Assembly: GCF_019090165.1 (NCBI RefSeq)
Contig: NZ_JAHRIB010000167.1
Location: 21,663 to 85,662 of the forward strand
Direction: 5' to 3'
DNA from: Streptomyces sp. BV286
GTDB taxonomy: Bacteria > Actinomycetota > Actinomycetes > Streptomycetales > Streptomycetaceae
DNA length: 64,000 nucleotides
The notes under the pieces are model-generated. The model was not told the origin of the DNA. It ran no database searches and worked only from the letters and a program-made list of their open reading frames with translations. Each line of letters opens with the position of its first letter. Positions within the stretch are counted from its first letter, which is position 1. This document shows, piece after piece, positions 33,461 through 41,054 of the stretch. The position numbers and the translations under genes are program-made.

Positions 33461-33735
33461 GTGATGCGAGGACACAAGACCGCTCCGGATGACTTCCTTC
33501 CGCTCGGCCCATACAAGGACCGGCGGAACGCGCACTCGCCGAACTCCCTGTTCAGGCCCCGGCAACGCCCCCGTCCGGACATGTGGGGCGACGCCGGCCG
33601 AGGAGCGGCCGAACGGTCCGGCCATGACGGCATCGCCCCGATAGCGAGTCGGGACGCCGCGGTTGAAGTCCGCGGGCTCGCTGACCGCCGGCCGCTCCTC
33701 ACCACTCCGGTCCGAGCTGCGCGACAGGAGCAGCC
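33461..33735. other. Divergent gap before ParB-like gene
   Basis: No gene supported. The right end holds ACAGGAGCAGCC, the ribosome binding site of the GTG at 33736. No late-type box is recognised here, so the promoter of the ParB-like gene is unidentified. Confidence 0.4.
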
Positions 33736-34371
33736 GTGTCAGGTCTCGCCGCCCCCCGCTACACCACCTACATCCCGCTCACCGACCTGCCGCCGGACCC
33801 GGCCAACCCCAAGAAGCACGAACTCGAACGGCTCATCCAGTCCATCAAGGACCACGGCTTCATCGACCTGCCCGTCGTCGACGAGCGCACCGGTCTGGTC
33901 ATCGCCGGTCACGGCCGCCGCAAGGCCCTGATCGAGATGCAGATACGCGGCGAAGGCGTCCCCAACGGCCTGCTGGTGGACGACGACGGCGGATGGCTGG
34001 TCCCCGTCACCCGCGGCTGGTCCTCCACCAGCGACCGTCAGGCCCGCGCCGTGCTGATCCTCCTCAACCGGCTCAGCGCCGCCGGCGGGTGGGACCCGGG
34101 CGCACTCGCCGAGATCCTGGAAGACCTCGCAACCTCGGACGCCGACCTCTTCGACTCCCTGTGCATCTCCGACGACGAGATGGAGGAACTGCTGCGGCAG
34201 GTCGACCCCGAAGGGCTGCCCCAGGGCCCCGACGGCACAGACGCCCCCGAGAGGGATCGCCAGCTCGGCGACGACTTCGGGGACGACGGATACAGCGACA
34301 GCGGCGACAACGAGCGCTCAGGCTCCCTGTGCTGCCCTGCCTGTGGCCACCTGTTCAGCCCGGGACGGTAA
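33736..34371 (+). CDS. ParB/Srx-domain protein (second, not partition ParB)
   Basis: 211 residues. IPLTDLPPDPANPKKHELERLIQSIKDHGFIDLPVVDERTGLVIAGHGRRKALIEM is a ParB-like nuclease fold, with GHGRRKAL in place of GERRWRA, and no helix-turn-helix follows. Such stand-alone domains often accompany terminase or methylase genes in actinophages and may act as nucleases. The acidic C-terminal region ends with a CCPACGH pair of cysteines that could be half of a zinc site. It precedes the putative small terminase by 27 bases. Confidence 0.72.
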   Translation: MSGLAAPRYTTYIPLTDLPPDPANPKKHELERLIQSIKDHGFIDLPVVDERTGLVIAGHGRRKALIEMQIRGEGVPNGLLVDDDGGWLVPVTRGWSSTSDRQARAVLILLNRLSAAGGWDPGALAEILEDLATSDADLFDSLCISDDEMEELLRQVDPEGLPQGPDGTDAPERDRQLGDDFGDDGYSDSGDNERSGSLCCPACGHLFSPGR

Positions 34372-34394
34372 CGCGGCAGTCGATCTACGGTCCC
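34359..34394 (+). promoter_or_regulatory. Late-type promoter, leaderless arrangement
   Basis: CCCGGGACGGTAAC (34359-34372) overlaps the stop of the ParB-like gene; GGTCCC (34389-34394) follows after 16 bases and the ATG four bases later. No ribosome binding site precedes this ATG. The best single example of the pattern. Confidence 0.55.
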
Positions 34395-34398
34395 CGCC

Positions 34399-35007
34399 AT
34401 GCCCCGCCGCAAAGCACGCCGTTCACGCACTCCGCGCGCCCGGCTGCTCACTCCGGAGGTGGAGACACGCCTGATCGAAGCGTCCCGCGCCGGCCTGGCC
34501 GTAGACCTGGCGGCCGTCGCCGCAGGCATTCACCGCGCCACGTTCCTTCGCTGGATGGCATACGGCCGCACCGAGACACTCGACCGGGCGTCCGGCAACG
34601 ACCCCGACCCCGAACTGGACCACCTCGTCGAGTTCTTCGAGAAGGTCGAACGGGCCCGCGCGTCGGCCGCACTGTCGGCCGCTCTCGACATCCGCCGCGC
34701 CAGCCGCGGCGGCATCGTCACCACACACAGGAAGTTCGATCCGCACTCGGGCAAGGTGCTGGAGGAGACCATCACCACGCCCCCCGACTGGCGTGCGGCA
34801 GCGTGGTACCTGGAGCGGCAGCACCGTAAGCAGTACGGCAAGGAAGACCACGTCGAGATCGAGCTGACCGGCGCCGCAGGCGGCCCCGTGACCGTCGAGA
34901 ACACCGGCCCGTCCGTCGACCTCGCCACGCGCCTGGCCGAGACCCTGCACGCCCTTCAGTACCCCGACCGCGACCACCAAGAGAACGACGACCCGGGCGC
35001 CATCTGA
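34399..35007 (+). CDS. Helix-turn-helix protein, putative small terminase subunit
   Basis: 202 residues. Basic start (PRRKARRSRTPRARLL), then EVETRLIEASRAGLAVDLAAVAAGIHRATFLRWMAYG, a helix-turn-helix as in phage small terminases, and a helical oligomerisation part with DIRRASRGGIVTTHRKFDPHSGKVLEETITTPPDWRAAAWYLERQHRKQYG, a segment frequent in terminase small subunits. It would recognise the packaging site. The large subunit is not in the window. A regulator of another kind cannot be excluded. Confidence 0.6.
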   Translation: MPRRKARRSRTPRARLLTPEVETRLIEASRAGLAVDLAAVAAGIHRATFLRWMAYGRTETLDRASGNDPDPELDHLVEFFEKVERARASAALSAALDIRRASRGGIVTTHRKFDPHSGKVLEETITTPPDWRAAAWYLERQHRKQYGKEDHVEIELTGAAGGPVTVENTGPSVDLATRLAETLHALQYPDRDHQENDDPGAI

Positions 35008-35008
35008 G

Positions 35009-35044
35009 CCCGGGACGCTAGCCTGCCGCGTCCCGCACGGTGCT
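35009..35044 (+). promoter_or_regulatory. Late-type (ECF-like) promoter before endolysin
   Basis: CCCGGGACGCTAGC (35009-35022), 16 bases, GGTGCT (35039-35044). The endolysin GTG is 54 bases after the box and has CCGGAGGACACACC. Confidence 0.5.
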
Positions 35045-35076
35045 CCTCCCTGCTCACCAGCACCGGAGGACACACC

Positions 35077-36150
35077 GTGACATCCCCGAAGATCATTTCG
35101 CGCGCCACCTGGGGCGCGTCGCCGTGGGACAACAACCCGCTCAACGCCGGCCCCCCAGCGGTCGCCCTCAGCTCGCGCACCGAGTTCTTCATCCACTACG
35201 ACGGCGGCAGCGCGATCAAGCGCACCGGCTACGCCATCCCCCGGGCGATCGAGGCCCAGCACCTCGCTCAGGGCTGGAGCGGCGTCGGTTACAACTTCGT
35301 GATCGACCAGGAAGGCGCCATCTTCGAGGGCCGCGGCTGGAACCGGCAGGGTGCCCACTGCCCCGCCCACAACGTCAGCGGCATCGGCGTGCAGATCGCG
35401 GTCGGCGGCGACCAGAAGCCCAGCGCCAAGGCCCTGGCGGCGGCCCGCGCGATGTACGACGAGGCGTGCAAGAAGACCGGCCGCAAGCTGGCCAAGAAGG
35501 GCCACAAGGACGGCTTCGCCACCCTGTGCCCCGGCAAGCATCTGTACGCATGGGTGCAGGCGGGCATGCCCGCGAACGGCTACGAGGCGGCCCCGAACCC
35601 GCCCGGCACCCCCTCCGGCGGTTCGGGTACGTCAGCCGTCCGCTACCAGGTCATCATCAACGATCTGGCGTACGGCTACGGCGCCGAGGGCGATCACGTC
35701 ACCGCAGTCGGCAGGGCCCTGGTCAAGGCCGGGTTCGGCACGCACTACACGTCGGGCCCCGGCCCGGTCTGGACGGACATCGACACCCTCAACTTCCAGC
35801 TGTTCCAGAAGTCTCTGGGTTTCACCGGCTCCGACGCCGACGGCGTCCCCGGCGAGTTCAGCCTCAAGACCCTCATGGGCTCCCTGCCCAGCAAGGTCAC
35901 CGCGAAGCCGAGCCCTCCGTTCCCCGGCCGCGAGAAGTTCGGCCCCGGCAAGAACAACGGCCACGTCACCACGCTCGGCAAGCAGCTGGTGAAGAAGGGA
36001 TACGGCAAGCACTACACGAAGGGCCCCGGCCCGAAGTGGTCGGACGCCGACAAGAACAACGTCCGCGACTTCCAGCGTGCCCAGGGCTGGACCGGCGGCG
36101 AAGCCGACGGCCTGCCCGGTCCGCAGACCTGGTCGCGCCTCTTCGCCTGA
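35077..36150 (+). CDS. Endolysin: PGRP/amidase plus two peptidoglycan-binding repeats
   Basis: 357 residues. Residues 1-165 are an amidase_2/PGRP N-acetylmuramoyl-L-alanine amidase: His40 (FFIHYDGG), GYNFVIDQEGAIFEGRGW, and Cys151 in LCPGKHLY as zinc ligand; the second His is probably His143. Residues ~188-265 and ~278-356 are two copies of a peptidoglycan-binding module (VTAVGRALVKAGFGTHYTSGPGPVWTD..., VTTLGKQLVKKGYGKHYTKGPGPKWSD...) common in Streptomyces phages. No signal peptide, so it needs the holin at 27136. Confidence 0.88.
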   Translation: MTSPKIISRATWGASPWDNNPLNAGPPAVALSSRTEFFIHYDGGSAIKRTGYAIPRAIEAQHLAQGWSGVGYNFVIDQEGAIFEGRGWNRQGAHCPAHNVSGIGVQIAVGGDQKPSAKALAAARAMYDEACKKTGRKLAKKGHKDGFATLCPGKHLYAWVQAGMPANGYEAAPNPPGTPSGGSGTSAVRYQVIINDLAYGYGAEGDHVTAVGRALVKAGFGTHYTSGPGPVWTDIDTLNFQLFQKSLGFTGSDADGVPGEFSLKTLMGSLPSKVTAKPSPPFPGREKFGPGKNNGHVTTLGKQLVKKGYGKHYTKGPGPKWSDADKNNVRDFQRAQGWTGGEADGLPGPQTWSRLFA

Positions 36151-36218
36151 CCTCTCCCGGCCGGCCCGCAATTCCGCGGGTCGGCCACCCCCTCCCCACC
36201 CCTTGAAAGGCCCCGTCC

Positions 36219-36671
36219 GTGGCAGGCGAGACAGTCATCACCGTCGTCGGCAACCTGGTCGATGACCCCGAGCTGCGCTTCACTCCGTCAGGCTCCGCGG
36301 TCGCGAAGTTCCGTATCGCGTCCACCCCGCGCACCTTCGACCGCCAGACCAACGACTGGAAGGACGGCGACAGCCTGTTCCTGAGCTGCCAAGTCTGGCG
36401 TCAGACGGCGGAGAACGTCGCCCATTCCCTCACGCGCGGCATGCGCGTCATCGCGCAGGGACGGCTCAAGCAGCGCTCGTACGAGGACCGCGAGGGGGTG
36501 AAGCGCACAGTCTACGAGCTGGAAGTAGACGAGGTGGGGCCCTCGCTGACGCGAGCGACTGCGACGGTGACCAAGGTGTCGGTCCAGAAGCAGTCAGCTC
36601 CCGCTCCTGGGTCGGCCGCAGCCGACCCGTGGGGCAACGGTGCGAGTCGGCAGCCGGAGCCGCCGTTCTAG
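36219..36671 (+). CDS. ssb: Single-stranded DNA-binding protein
   Basis: 150 residues. OB fold: ETVITVVGNLVDDPELRFTPSG, VAKFRIASTPR, WKDGDSLFLSCQVWRQTAENVAHSLTRGMRVIAQGRL, typical of bacterial SSB. The tail is short and ends QPEPPF, keeping the Pro-Phe tip but with a reduced acidic run. It coats ssDNA in replication and would support the Erf annealing protein. It is the last plus-strand gene before the convergent sigma operon and overlaps the end of the membrane protein gene by four bases. Confidence 0.88.
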   Translation: MAGETVITVVGNLVDDPELRFTPSGSAVAKFRIASTPRTFDRQTNDWKDGDSLFLSCQVWRQTAENVAHSLTRGMRVIAQGRLKQRSYEDREGVKRTVYELEVDEVGPSLTRATATVTKVSVQKQSAPAPGSAAADPWGNGASRQPEPPF

Positions 36672-38137
36672 GCCGCCCACTGCATAGGCAGTGCGTCCAA
36701 GGACAGTCCGTCGCCTTCCGGGTCCTCCTGTACGGGAGGACCCGGAAGTGTGTCCGGGCGCGGCAGGTCCTCGACCGGAGGGCTCTCCGGCGGGGTGACG
36801 ACCGGCGCGGGGTCTTCCACTGGCTGCTCGGCCACTGGCCCCGGCTCCGGGGCAGGTGCGGTCACAGGCTCCGGATCCGTTGCGGGCTTGGCCGGGGCGG
36901 GCATGGACGGAGTGGGCGCGGGTGCGGGTGCGGGCGTCGTGACCGCTCCGCCGCTGGGCGTGGTGCCGGCCACAGGGCCTGAACTCACCGAGTCGGGCAC
37001 CGGCACCGGAGCCGTTCCGCCGTGGGGTTCCTTGTCATCGTGAGCCGGTCCGGAAGGGGCGTCCGCGACTACGGCAACCGCGTCGCTCGGCCCCGAGGGG
37101 ACGATGCCGAGCTGGCTGCCGTCAGCGTTGCCGAGAACGAGAGCGACAGCCCGAAGGAGCTGGAAGGACTGCGCATCCTCGCTCGTGACAGCCTGCTTGA
37201 CCGTCTCCTTGGTGACACCCAGAGTTCCAAAAGCCAGGACAGCGAGGCGGATCGGCAAGGGTCCGGCGTTCGCCGACGTCAACATGCCGCCGCCGTGCTG
37301 GGACTGCAGGGCAACCGCAGGCTGTATGCCGTGCGGGTCCTCGGAGATCGAGCGGCTCCACTCCTGCAGCCGCGTGGCGTCGGTGCCCCACAGCACGACG
37401 CGGCCGTGCTGCCTGACGTTCTGGTACAGCTCCCGGTTGGCCTGTTCGGCGACCCACGCTGCAGCCGAGTCCGCATCCGAGAACAGGCGGAAGCCGATCT
37501 TCTCCAGGTCGTAGGAGAAGGTGAAGGCCGTGGAGGTGCCTACGGACGCCTCGCTGTACATGACCTTGCCGTCGGCATCCACACACTTGGCCTCGAACGC
37601 GCCCACCGGATCACACTTCAACGCGCCGCCGTCGGCGATCTCCTCGAAATCGTCACTGCGGTAGGTACCGGCGGCCGCCTTGTCGTCCTGGCTGACGGAG
37701 GCGTCCACGACCGTGGTGGAGTTGGAGTTAGGGCTGAGCCACTGGGCGAGGAGCATGCCGCTCGCGACCGCGGGAGCCGCCACTGCCGCGATCTTCGCCC
37801 AGCGCGGCGGCCGCGGCCGCCGGTGCTGGCCACTGATCTTCACCGGGGCAGGCGGGATAACGCCGGCGTCGGGAGCGGCCTCGAAGCGCGGTACGACCAG
37901 GTCGACGCCCAACCGCTCGTTCATCTCCACGACGCTCTTGCAGTGGGTGCGCACGAGATCCTGCACGCGCGACAGGCTCAGCTCCGGGCAGACCTTGAGA
38001 ACGTTCTTGACGGCCCACTCGAAGGACTGGTCGGGGTGTACGAAGAGGTAGGTGACGCCCTGCTCATGGTCCTCGAACGTGATGGCGCCAGCGCCCATGT
38101 CCTGTTCGAGGACGCGCAGTTCCTGGGTGTTGCTCAC
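36668..38137 (-). CDS. Single-pass membrane protein, candidate anti-sigma factor
   Basis: 489 residues. A cytoplasmic N-terminal ~110 residues (DQSFEWAVKNVLKVCPELSLSRVQDLVRTHCKSVVEMNERLGVDLVVPRF) precedes one membrane segment at ~114-134, an extracytoplasmic folded part (~155-345, with KCDPVGAFEAKCVD) and a ~140-residue Pro-rich tail. Third gene of the sigma operon, coupled by four-base overlap. Topology and position fit a transmembrane anti-sigma or signal-sensing protein; the N-terminus lacks a recognisable zinc anti-sigma HxxxCxxC motif, so the role is inferred. Confidence 0.6.
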   Translation of the reverse strand: MSNTQELRVLEQDMGAGAITFEDHEQGVTYLFVHPDQSFEWAVKNVLKVCPELSLSRVQDLVRTHCKSVVEMNERLGVDLVVPRFEAAPDAGVIPPAPVKISGQHRRPRPPRWAKIAAVAAPAVASGMLLAQWLSPNSNSTTVVDASVSQDDKAAAGTYRSDDFEEIADGGALKCDPVGAFEAKCVDADGKVMYSEASVGTSTAFTFSYDLEKIGFRLFSDADSAAAWVAEQANRELYQNVRQHGRVVLWGTDATRLQEWSRSISEDPHGIQPAVALQSQHGGGMLTSANAGPLPIRLAVLAFGTLGVTKETVKQAVTSEDAQSFQLLRAVALVLGNADGSQLGIVPSGPSDAVAVVADAPSGPAHDDKEPHGGTAPVPVPDSVSSGPVAGTTPSGGAVTTPAPAPAPTPSMPAPAKPATDPEPVTAPAPEPGPVAEQPVEDPAPVVTPPESPPVEDLPRPDTLPGPPVQEDPEGDGLSLDALPMQWAA

Positions 38138-38514
38138 GAATTGCGGTCCGGAGCGTTCTGGCCGAGGTAGGCCGCAACGTTGGCGGCGATCTCCTCCAGA
38201 CGCCCGTCATCGATCTCCTCGATGTCTGCGACCGTGAGCTTCAGTTTCGGCCCGGCCTGCGCGACACGGGCGTGGACGCCCGGGTCCGTGAGGTCTTCGA
38301 CGTGGTTTCCGGCGGGCGGGCTGGCCTGTCGCTCGGCCTCGCGCATCATGGCCGCCATGGCGCGGTTACGGGCGCCCTCGCGGATGGGACGGCGCGGTGT
38401 GAGTGCTCCGGCAGCCATCACCATGCCGGCTATCTCCGGGCCTTGAGGTTCCGCGTCGCCGGACAGACAGCCCTCAAGCTGCGCTGCGACGGCGCTATCC
38501 CCTAGAGCCCACAT
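38134..38514 (-). CDS. Small cytoplasmic protein between sigma factor and membrane protein
   Basis: 126 residues, helical, no membrane segment. PKLKLTVADIEEIDDGRLEEIAANVAAYLGQ is the most ordered part; the middle is rich in Ala/Arg/Met (GARNRAMAAMMREAERQ). Start overlaps the sigma gene by 20 bases and the ribosome binding site (AAGGAGAAGGACG) lies inside the sigma gene, so the three genes are one operon. It could modulate the sigma factor. No family recognised. Confidence 0.6.
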   Translation of the reverse strand: MWALGDSAVAAQLEGCLSGDAEPQGPEIAGMVMAAGALTPRRPIREGARNRAMAAMMREAERQASPPAGNHVEDLTDPGVHARVAQAGPKLKLTVADIEEIDDGRLEEIAANVAAYLGQNAPDRNS

Positions 38515-39202
38515 CGTCCTTCTCCTTCAGCCTCACTGATGTTGCTCGCGCGCCCTTTTCCCGCTCCGTGTCGGACGAGGACAGCAGATACATTGCCAGT
38601 TTGCTGTCACCTTCGGGCATTAGTCCACGCAGCTTAGCCAGCGCGCGGCACTGCAACACTCGAATCGTACCCACTGGACGGCCCATAATTTCCGCCGTCT
38701 CCGCCGCGCTGAACTCGCAGGTAATACGCAGAGCCAGAACCATGGCCTGCGCCTTGGGGAGTTTGTCCAGCTTTCCTCTGATCGCGCCGCGCAGCTCCGC
38801 CCACTCGGCGCTCTCCTCCGGCCCCATCTCCGTGCTGGGTGCGTCCAGGTGCCAGAAGTCGCCGGTGGGCTGTTCGAACCCGCGGTTCTTCATCGGCCGG
38901 AAGTAGTCGTTGTAGACGTTGCGGGCGATGGCCCAGATCCATCCCTTGATGCCGGCGCCGGTGTACGTGTGAATGTTCTGAACAACCTTCACGAAGACCT
39001 CCTGGGCGAGGTCTTCAGCCGTGGACGGATCCTGGATGCGTCCGTTCATGTACCGGGCGATCGGCTCGTACATGGCGTAGAACAGCTCGGCGAGCGCCGC
39101 CTTGTTGCTCGGGTCCTCGGCCGCGAGCTGCGCGGCGGCCTCCAGCGCCTGCCCGGTCTCCCCGTCGCACGACGTACTCGCGTTCGCGCTGGGTTTGGGC
39201 AT
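38495..39202 (-). CDS. ECF-type RNA polymerase sigma factor
   Basis: 235 residues. Region 2: ALAELFYAMYEPIARYMNGRIQDPSTAEDLAQEVFVKVVQNI and KGWIWAIARNVYNDYFR (residues ~36-103), with the DAEDLAQ-type box. Region 4: LDKLPKAQAMVLALRITCEFSAAETAEIMGRPVGTIRVLQCRALAKLRG (~145-193). No region 3. The C-terminal extension of ~40 residues is charged. First gene of a leftward three-gene operon. It is the natural candidate to read the repeated late-type promoters. Start 39202 is chosen from homology start and a weak GAGG; the frame is open to 39340. Confidence 0.8.
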   Translation of the reverse strand: MPKPSANASTSCDGETGQALEAAAQLAAEDPSNKAALAELFYAMYEPIARYMNGRIQDPSTAEDLAQEVFVKVVQNIHTYTGAGIKGWIWAIARNVYNDYFRPMKNRGFEQPTGDFWHLDAPSTEMGPEESAEWAELRGAIRGKLDKLPKAQAMVLALRITCEFSAAETAEIMGRPVGTIRVLQCRALAKLRGLMPEGDSKLAMYLLSSSDTEREKGARATSVRLKEKDDVGSRG

Positions 39203-39528
39203 ACCGCCTCGCTTCGGTCTTGATCGGCCTCTGGAACGCCATCTTCCGACAGTCACGATCAAGCGCGCCACTACTGATTCGCACGCCGGTTCGAAAACGA
39301 AGCATGTAGGGCATAGGTTGCTTTCACACCGAAGCATCACGGTTCATACACCTTGACAACCCGTCATTTACGGGCGATACGGGCTCGTTTGATCCAGGGG
39401 CAATGCCACTTCCCCTAGGGTCGGTTACAGAACCGTTACTCTCGCATCGCGGGCGTGTCGCGTCTAACCACAAAACCGCAATTCATGCTCGTGATCGACC
39501 CCTCCTTCTGCACGCGGCATACGACATG
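39203..39528. other. Gap between sigma gene and 39609 gene
   Basis: No gene supported. It is locally AT-richer than the rest. TTGACA at ~39353 reads rightward with a weak -10 candidate, and TTGTCA reads leftward, so sigma operon promoters probably lie here. A small repeat GTTACAGAACCGTTAC sits at 39424-39439. Confidence 0.35.
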
Positions 39529-39550
39529 CACGGACACGGTGTGCACTATG
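39529..39550 (+). promoter_or_regulatory. Early promoter box (39609 gene)
   Basis: GCACGGACACGGTGTGCACTATG, a variant with TGTGCAC in place of TGTACAG. Its upstream half is identical to the box at 33.45 kb. Confidence 0.5.
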
Positions 39551-39563
39551 GTGTGTGGCCACG

Positions 39564-39584
39564 CCCGGGGACGAGCGACCCGGG
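39564..39584 (+). ncRNA. Early leader hairpin, copy 3
   Basis: CCCGGG, loop GACGAGCGA, CCCGGG. The loop contains ACGAGCGA exactly while the stem is unrelated to the others. No CGCTCC tail is seen; AAGAAGGAGG follows directly. Confidence 0.55.
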
Positions 39585-39608
39585 TCAGCCAAGAAGGAGG
39601 AAGCCACT

Positions 39609-39827
39609 ATGCCCCGAGCCAACTTGGCGGACCGGATCAACCGGCTTCCGTTCGCGCAATGGATGTGCGCCTCCGAGAGCGCACGTCTCCTCGACCTGCC
39701 TTTCGAGGAGGCACAGAAGGTGCTCAAAGCCGGCCGCCGCCACGGCTCCATCACCGTCGAACGGCACGGCGAGGTCCCCCGCTTCAAGCGGGTGCGCCGC
39801 CACCCGTTCTCTGGGACTCGCTCGTGA
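39609..39827 (+). CDS. Small basic helix-turn-helix-like protein (72 aa)
   Basis: 72 residues with a strong AAGAAGGAGGAAG before ATG 39609. CASESARLLDLPFEEAQKVLKAGRRHGSITVERHGEVPRFKRVRRHPF looks like a small winged helix with a basic wing. It is the only plus-strand gene behind this early promoter and leader. A DNA- or RNA-binding regulator is plausible. Confidence 0.6.
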   Translation: MPRANLADRINRLPFAQWMCASESARLLDLPFEEAQKVLKAGRRHGSITVERHGEVPRFKRVRRHPFSGTRS

Positions 39828-39896
39828 AGACAGCCCCTCACTCTCCACTGAGCATCAACTACGGTGAGATCACCAGCAGGTAGGGACTGAGAAAAT

Positions 39897-40010
39897 TTGA
39901 TAACCGGCCCCAGGCCTGCCCTTCTTCGATGCCTGCGCGCAAGCGCAGCCTCGCCCTCGCCCCCTTCAAAGAAGCACCCGGGCCAAGCCCCGGCTGGGGC
40001 CGGTTATCAA
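39897..40010. repeat. Large inverted repeat / cruciform element
   Basis: A perfect 17-base inverted repeat (TTGATAACCGGCCCCAG at 39897-39913 and its complement at 39994-40010) encloses 80 bases that hold further pairs: CTTCTT/AAGAAG and a hairpin CTGCGC-GCAA-GCGCAG at 39933-39948. It lies in a 217-base gene-free gap next to the replication module. The AT-rich flank (GAAAATTTGATAA) is unusual for this genome. Candidate origin, resolution or attachment site, or structured RNA. Confidence 0.6.
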
Positions 40011-40044
40011 GTCTGGTTGCAACCACTGCGAGGGTCCGTGAGTC

Positions 40045-40656
40045 ATGAGCTACGGACAACCCCACGGGCAGGCCCGATACTGCCCGGCGACACGATTTGG
40101 GAACGTGCAGATGGCGGAGGCAGAAGGCATCTCAGCATGGCGCTCGCAGGCCATCGACCAGCTGGCGAAGGCCCGCAGGGACCATGGCCCCGGCGACAAC
40201 AACATCCAAGACATCGTTGCCAAGCTGAGGACGGTGCATATCGCATTGGGCGAACGGCGCACGGGCACCAGCGAGGAGCAGCGCACCTACTTGCTGGCGC
40301 GCGCCACTGGAACGCCGCTCCCGGAGCTGATGGCCGTAGGCCTGGACACCAACAACTGGCCGGCGCCTCCGCACTCCTCCCCCGCCCTCGCAGAGCCTCA
40401 GCCCGTCTCCCCCGACACTGCAGAGCGGATCGCCCACCTGTTCGCCTCCGTCGGCGCGTTGAACGACCGGCCGAAGCCGCGGTATGTGACGGAGTACCGG
40501 CCCGAGGACGGCGAGCGCTACCGCGGACAGCCGTTGCCGTGGGCGATCTGGGACACCGCAGAGGACATACCGGTCGCCTACCACAGCGACAAGGACTTGG
40601 CGGACTACCAGGCAGGAAAGGCGTCAGACCGCCTGAGCAGGAGGCGACAGAGCTGA
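40045..40656 (+). CDS. Hypothetical regulator-like protein
   Basis: 203 residues from ATG 40045, or 181 from the better-conserved-looking ATG at 40111 (MAEAEGISAWRSQAIDQLAKAR). Helical N-terminus with LRTVHIALGERRTGTSEEQRTYLLARATGTPLPELMAVGLD, which looks like a degenerate helix-turn-helix; the C-terminus ends with charged residues. No family recognised. A strong bidirectional terminator follows. Confidence 0.55.
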   Translation: MSYGQPHGQARYCPATRFGNVQMAEAEGISAWRSQAIDQLAKARRDHGPGDNNIQDIVAKLRTVHIALGERRTGTSEEQRTYLLARATGTPLPELMAVGLDTNNWPAPPHSSPALAEPQPVSPDTAERIAHLFASVGALNDRPKPRYVTEYRPEDGERYRGQPLPWAIWDTAEDIPVAYHSDKDLADYQAGKASDRLSRRRQS

Positions 40657-40680
40657 CTCGACTGCTGCGCACACGATGAA

Positions 40681-40716
40681 GGAGGGGCGGAAGGGCACAG
40701 GCCCTTCTGCCCCTCC
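40681..40716. terminator. Bidirectional terminator
   Basis: GGAGGGGCGGAAGGGC pairs with GCCCTTCTGCCCCTCC (one mismatch) across ACAG, between convergent genes. Confidence 0.75.
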
Positions 40717-40733
40717 TCCGTTGTCCGGTTGCC

Positions 40734-41051
40734 TCAGCCGGTCGGCCGGCTTCGCAGCGGCACGACGACCTCGCGGCCAGTCGCTTCCTCGCCCAGACGG
40801 TAAAAGTGCACCTGGCCCTCGCGGTGCGTGTACTCCAAATAGCCTGCAGCTGCCAGCTCGCTGCGGGCTCGGGAGAAGTGGGACCGGGGCACGCCGATCA
40901 TCTCAGCCAGATCTGTCGCGGTGCGCTCGACGCTGTTCTCCAGGCCGCCCAGAATCGCGTACGTCATGATGACGCCCTGCTTCAGATGCGACAGGCCGCT
41001 TATGCGCCTTTGGAGCGCTTCGAGCTCCGGATACGGGCTTTGACGTGCCAT
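40734..41051 (-). CDS. Winged-helix protein of replication module
   Basis: 105 residues. ELEALQRRISGLSHLKQGVIMTYAILGGLENSVERTATDLAEMIGVPRSHFSRARSELAAAGYLEYTHREGQVHFYRLG is a complete winged helix. It begins three bases after the stop of the upstream gene, with which it shares organisation and probably function (replication initiation or copy control). Confidence 0.65.
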   Translation of the reverse strand: MARQSPYPELEALQRRISGLSHLKQGVIMTYAILGGLENSVERTATDLAEMIGVPRSHFSRARSELAAAGYLEYTHREGQVHFYRLGEEATGREVVVPLRSRPTG

Positions 41052-41054
41052 GGA

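Noticed and set aside
39897..40010. Reading the inverted repeat as a tRNA or telomere end
   Set aside because: No cloverleaf or anticodon arrangement fits, and it is internal with genes on both sides, so a terminal telomere is not supported.
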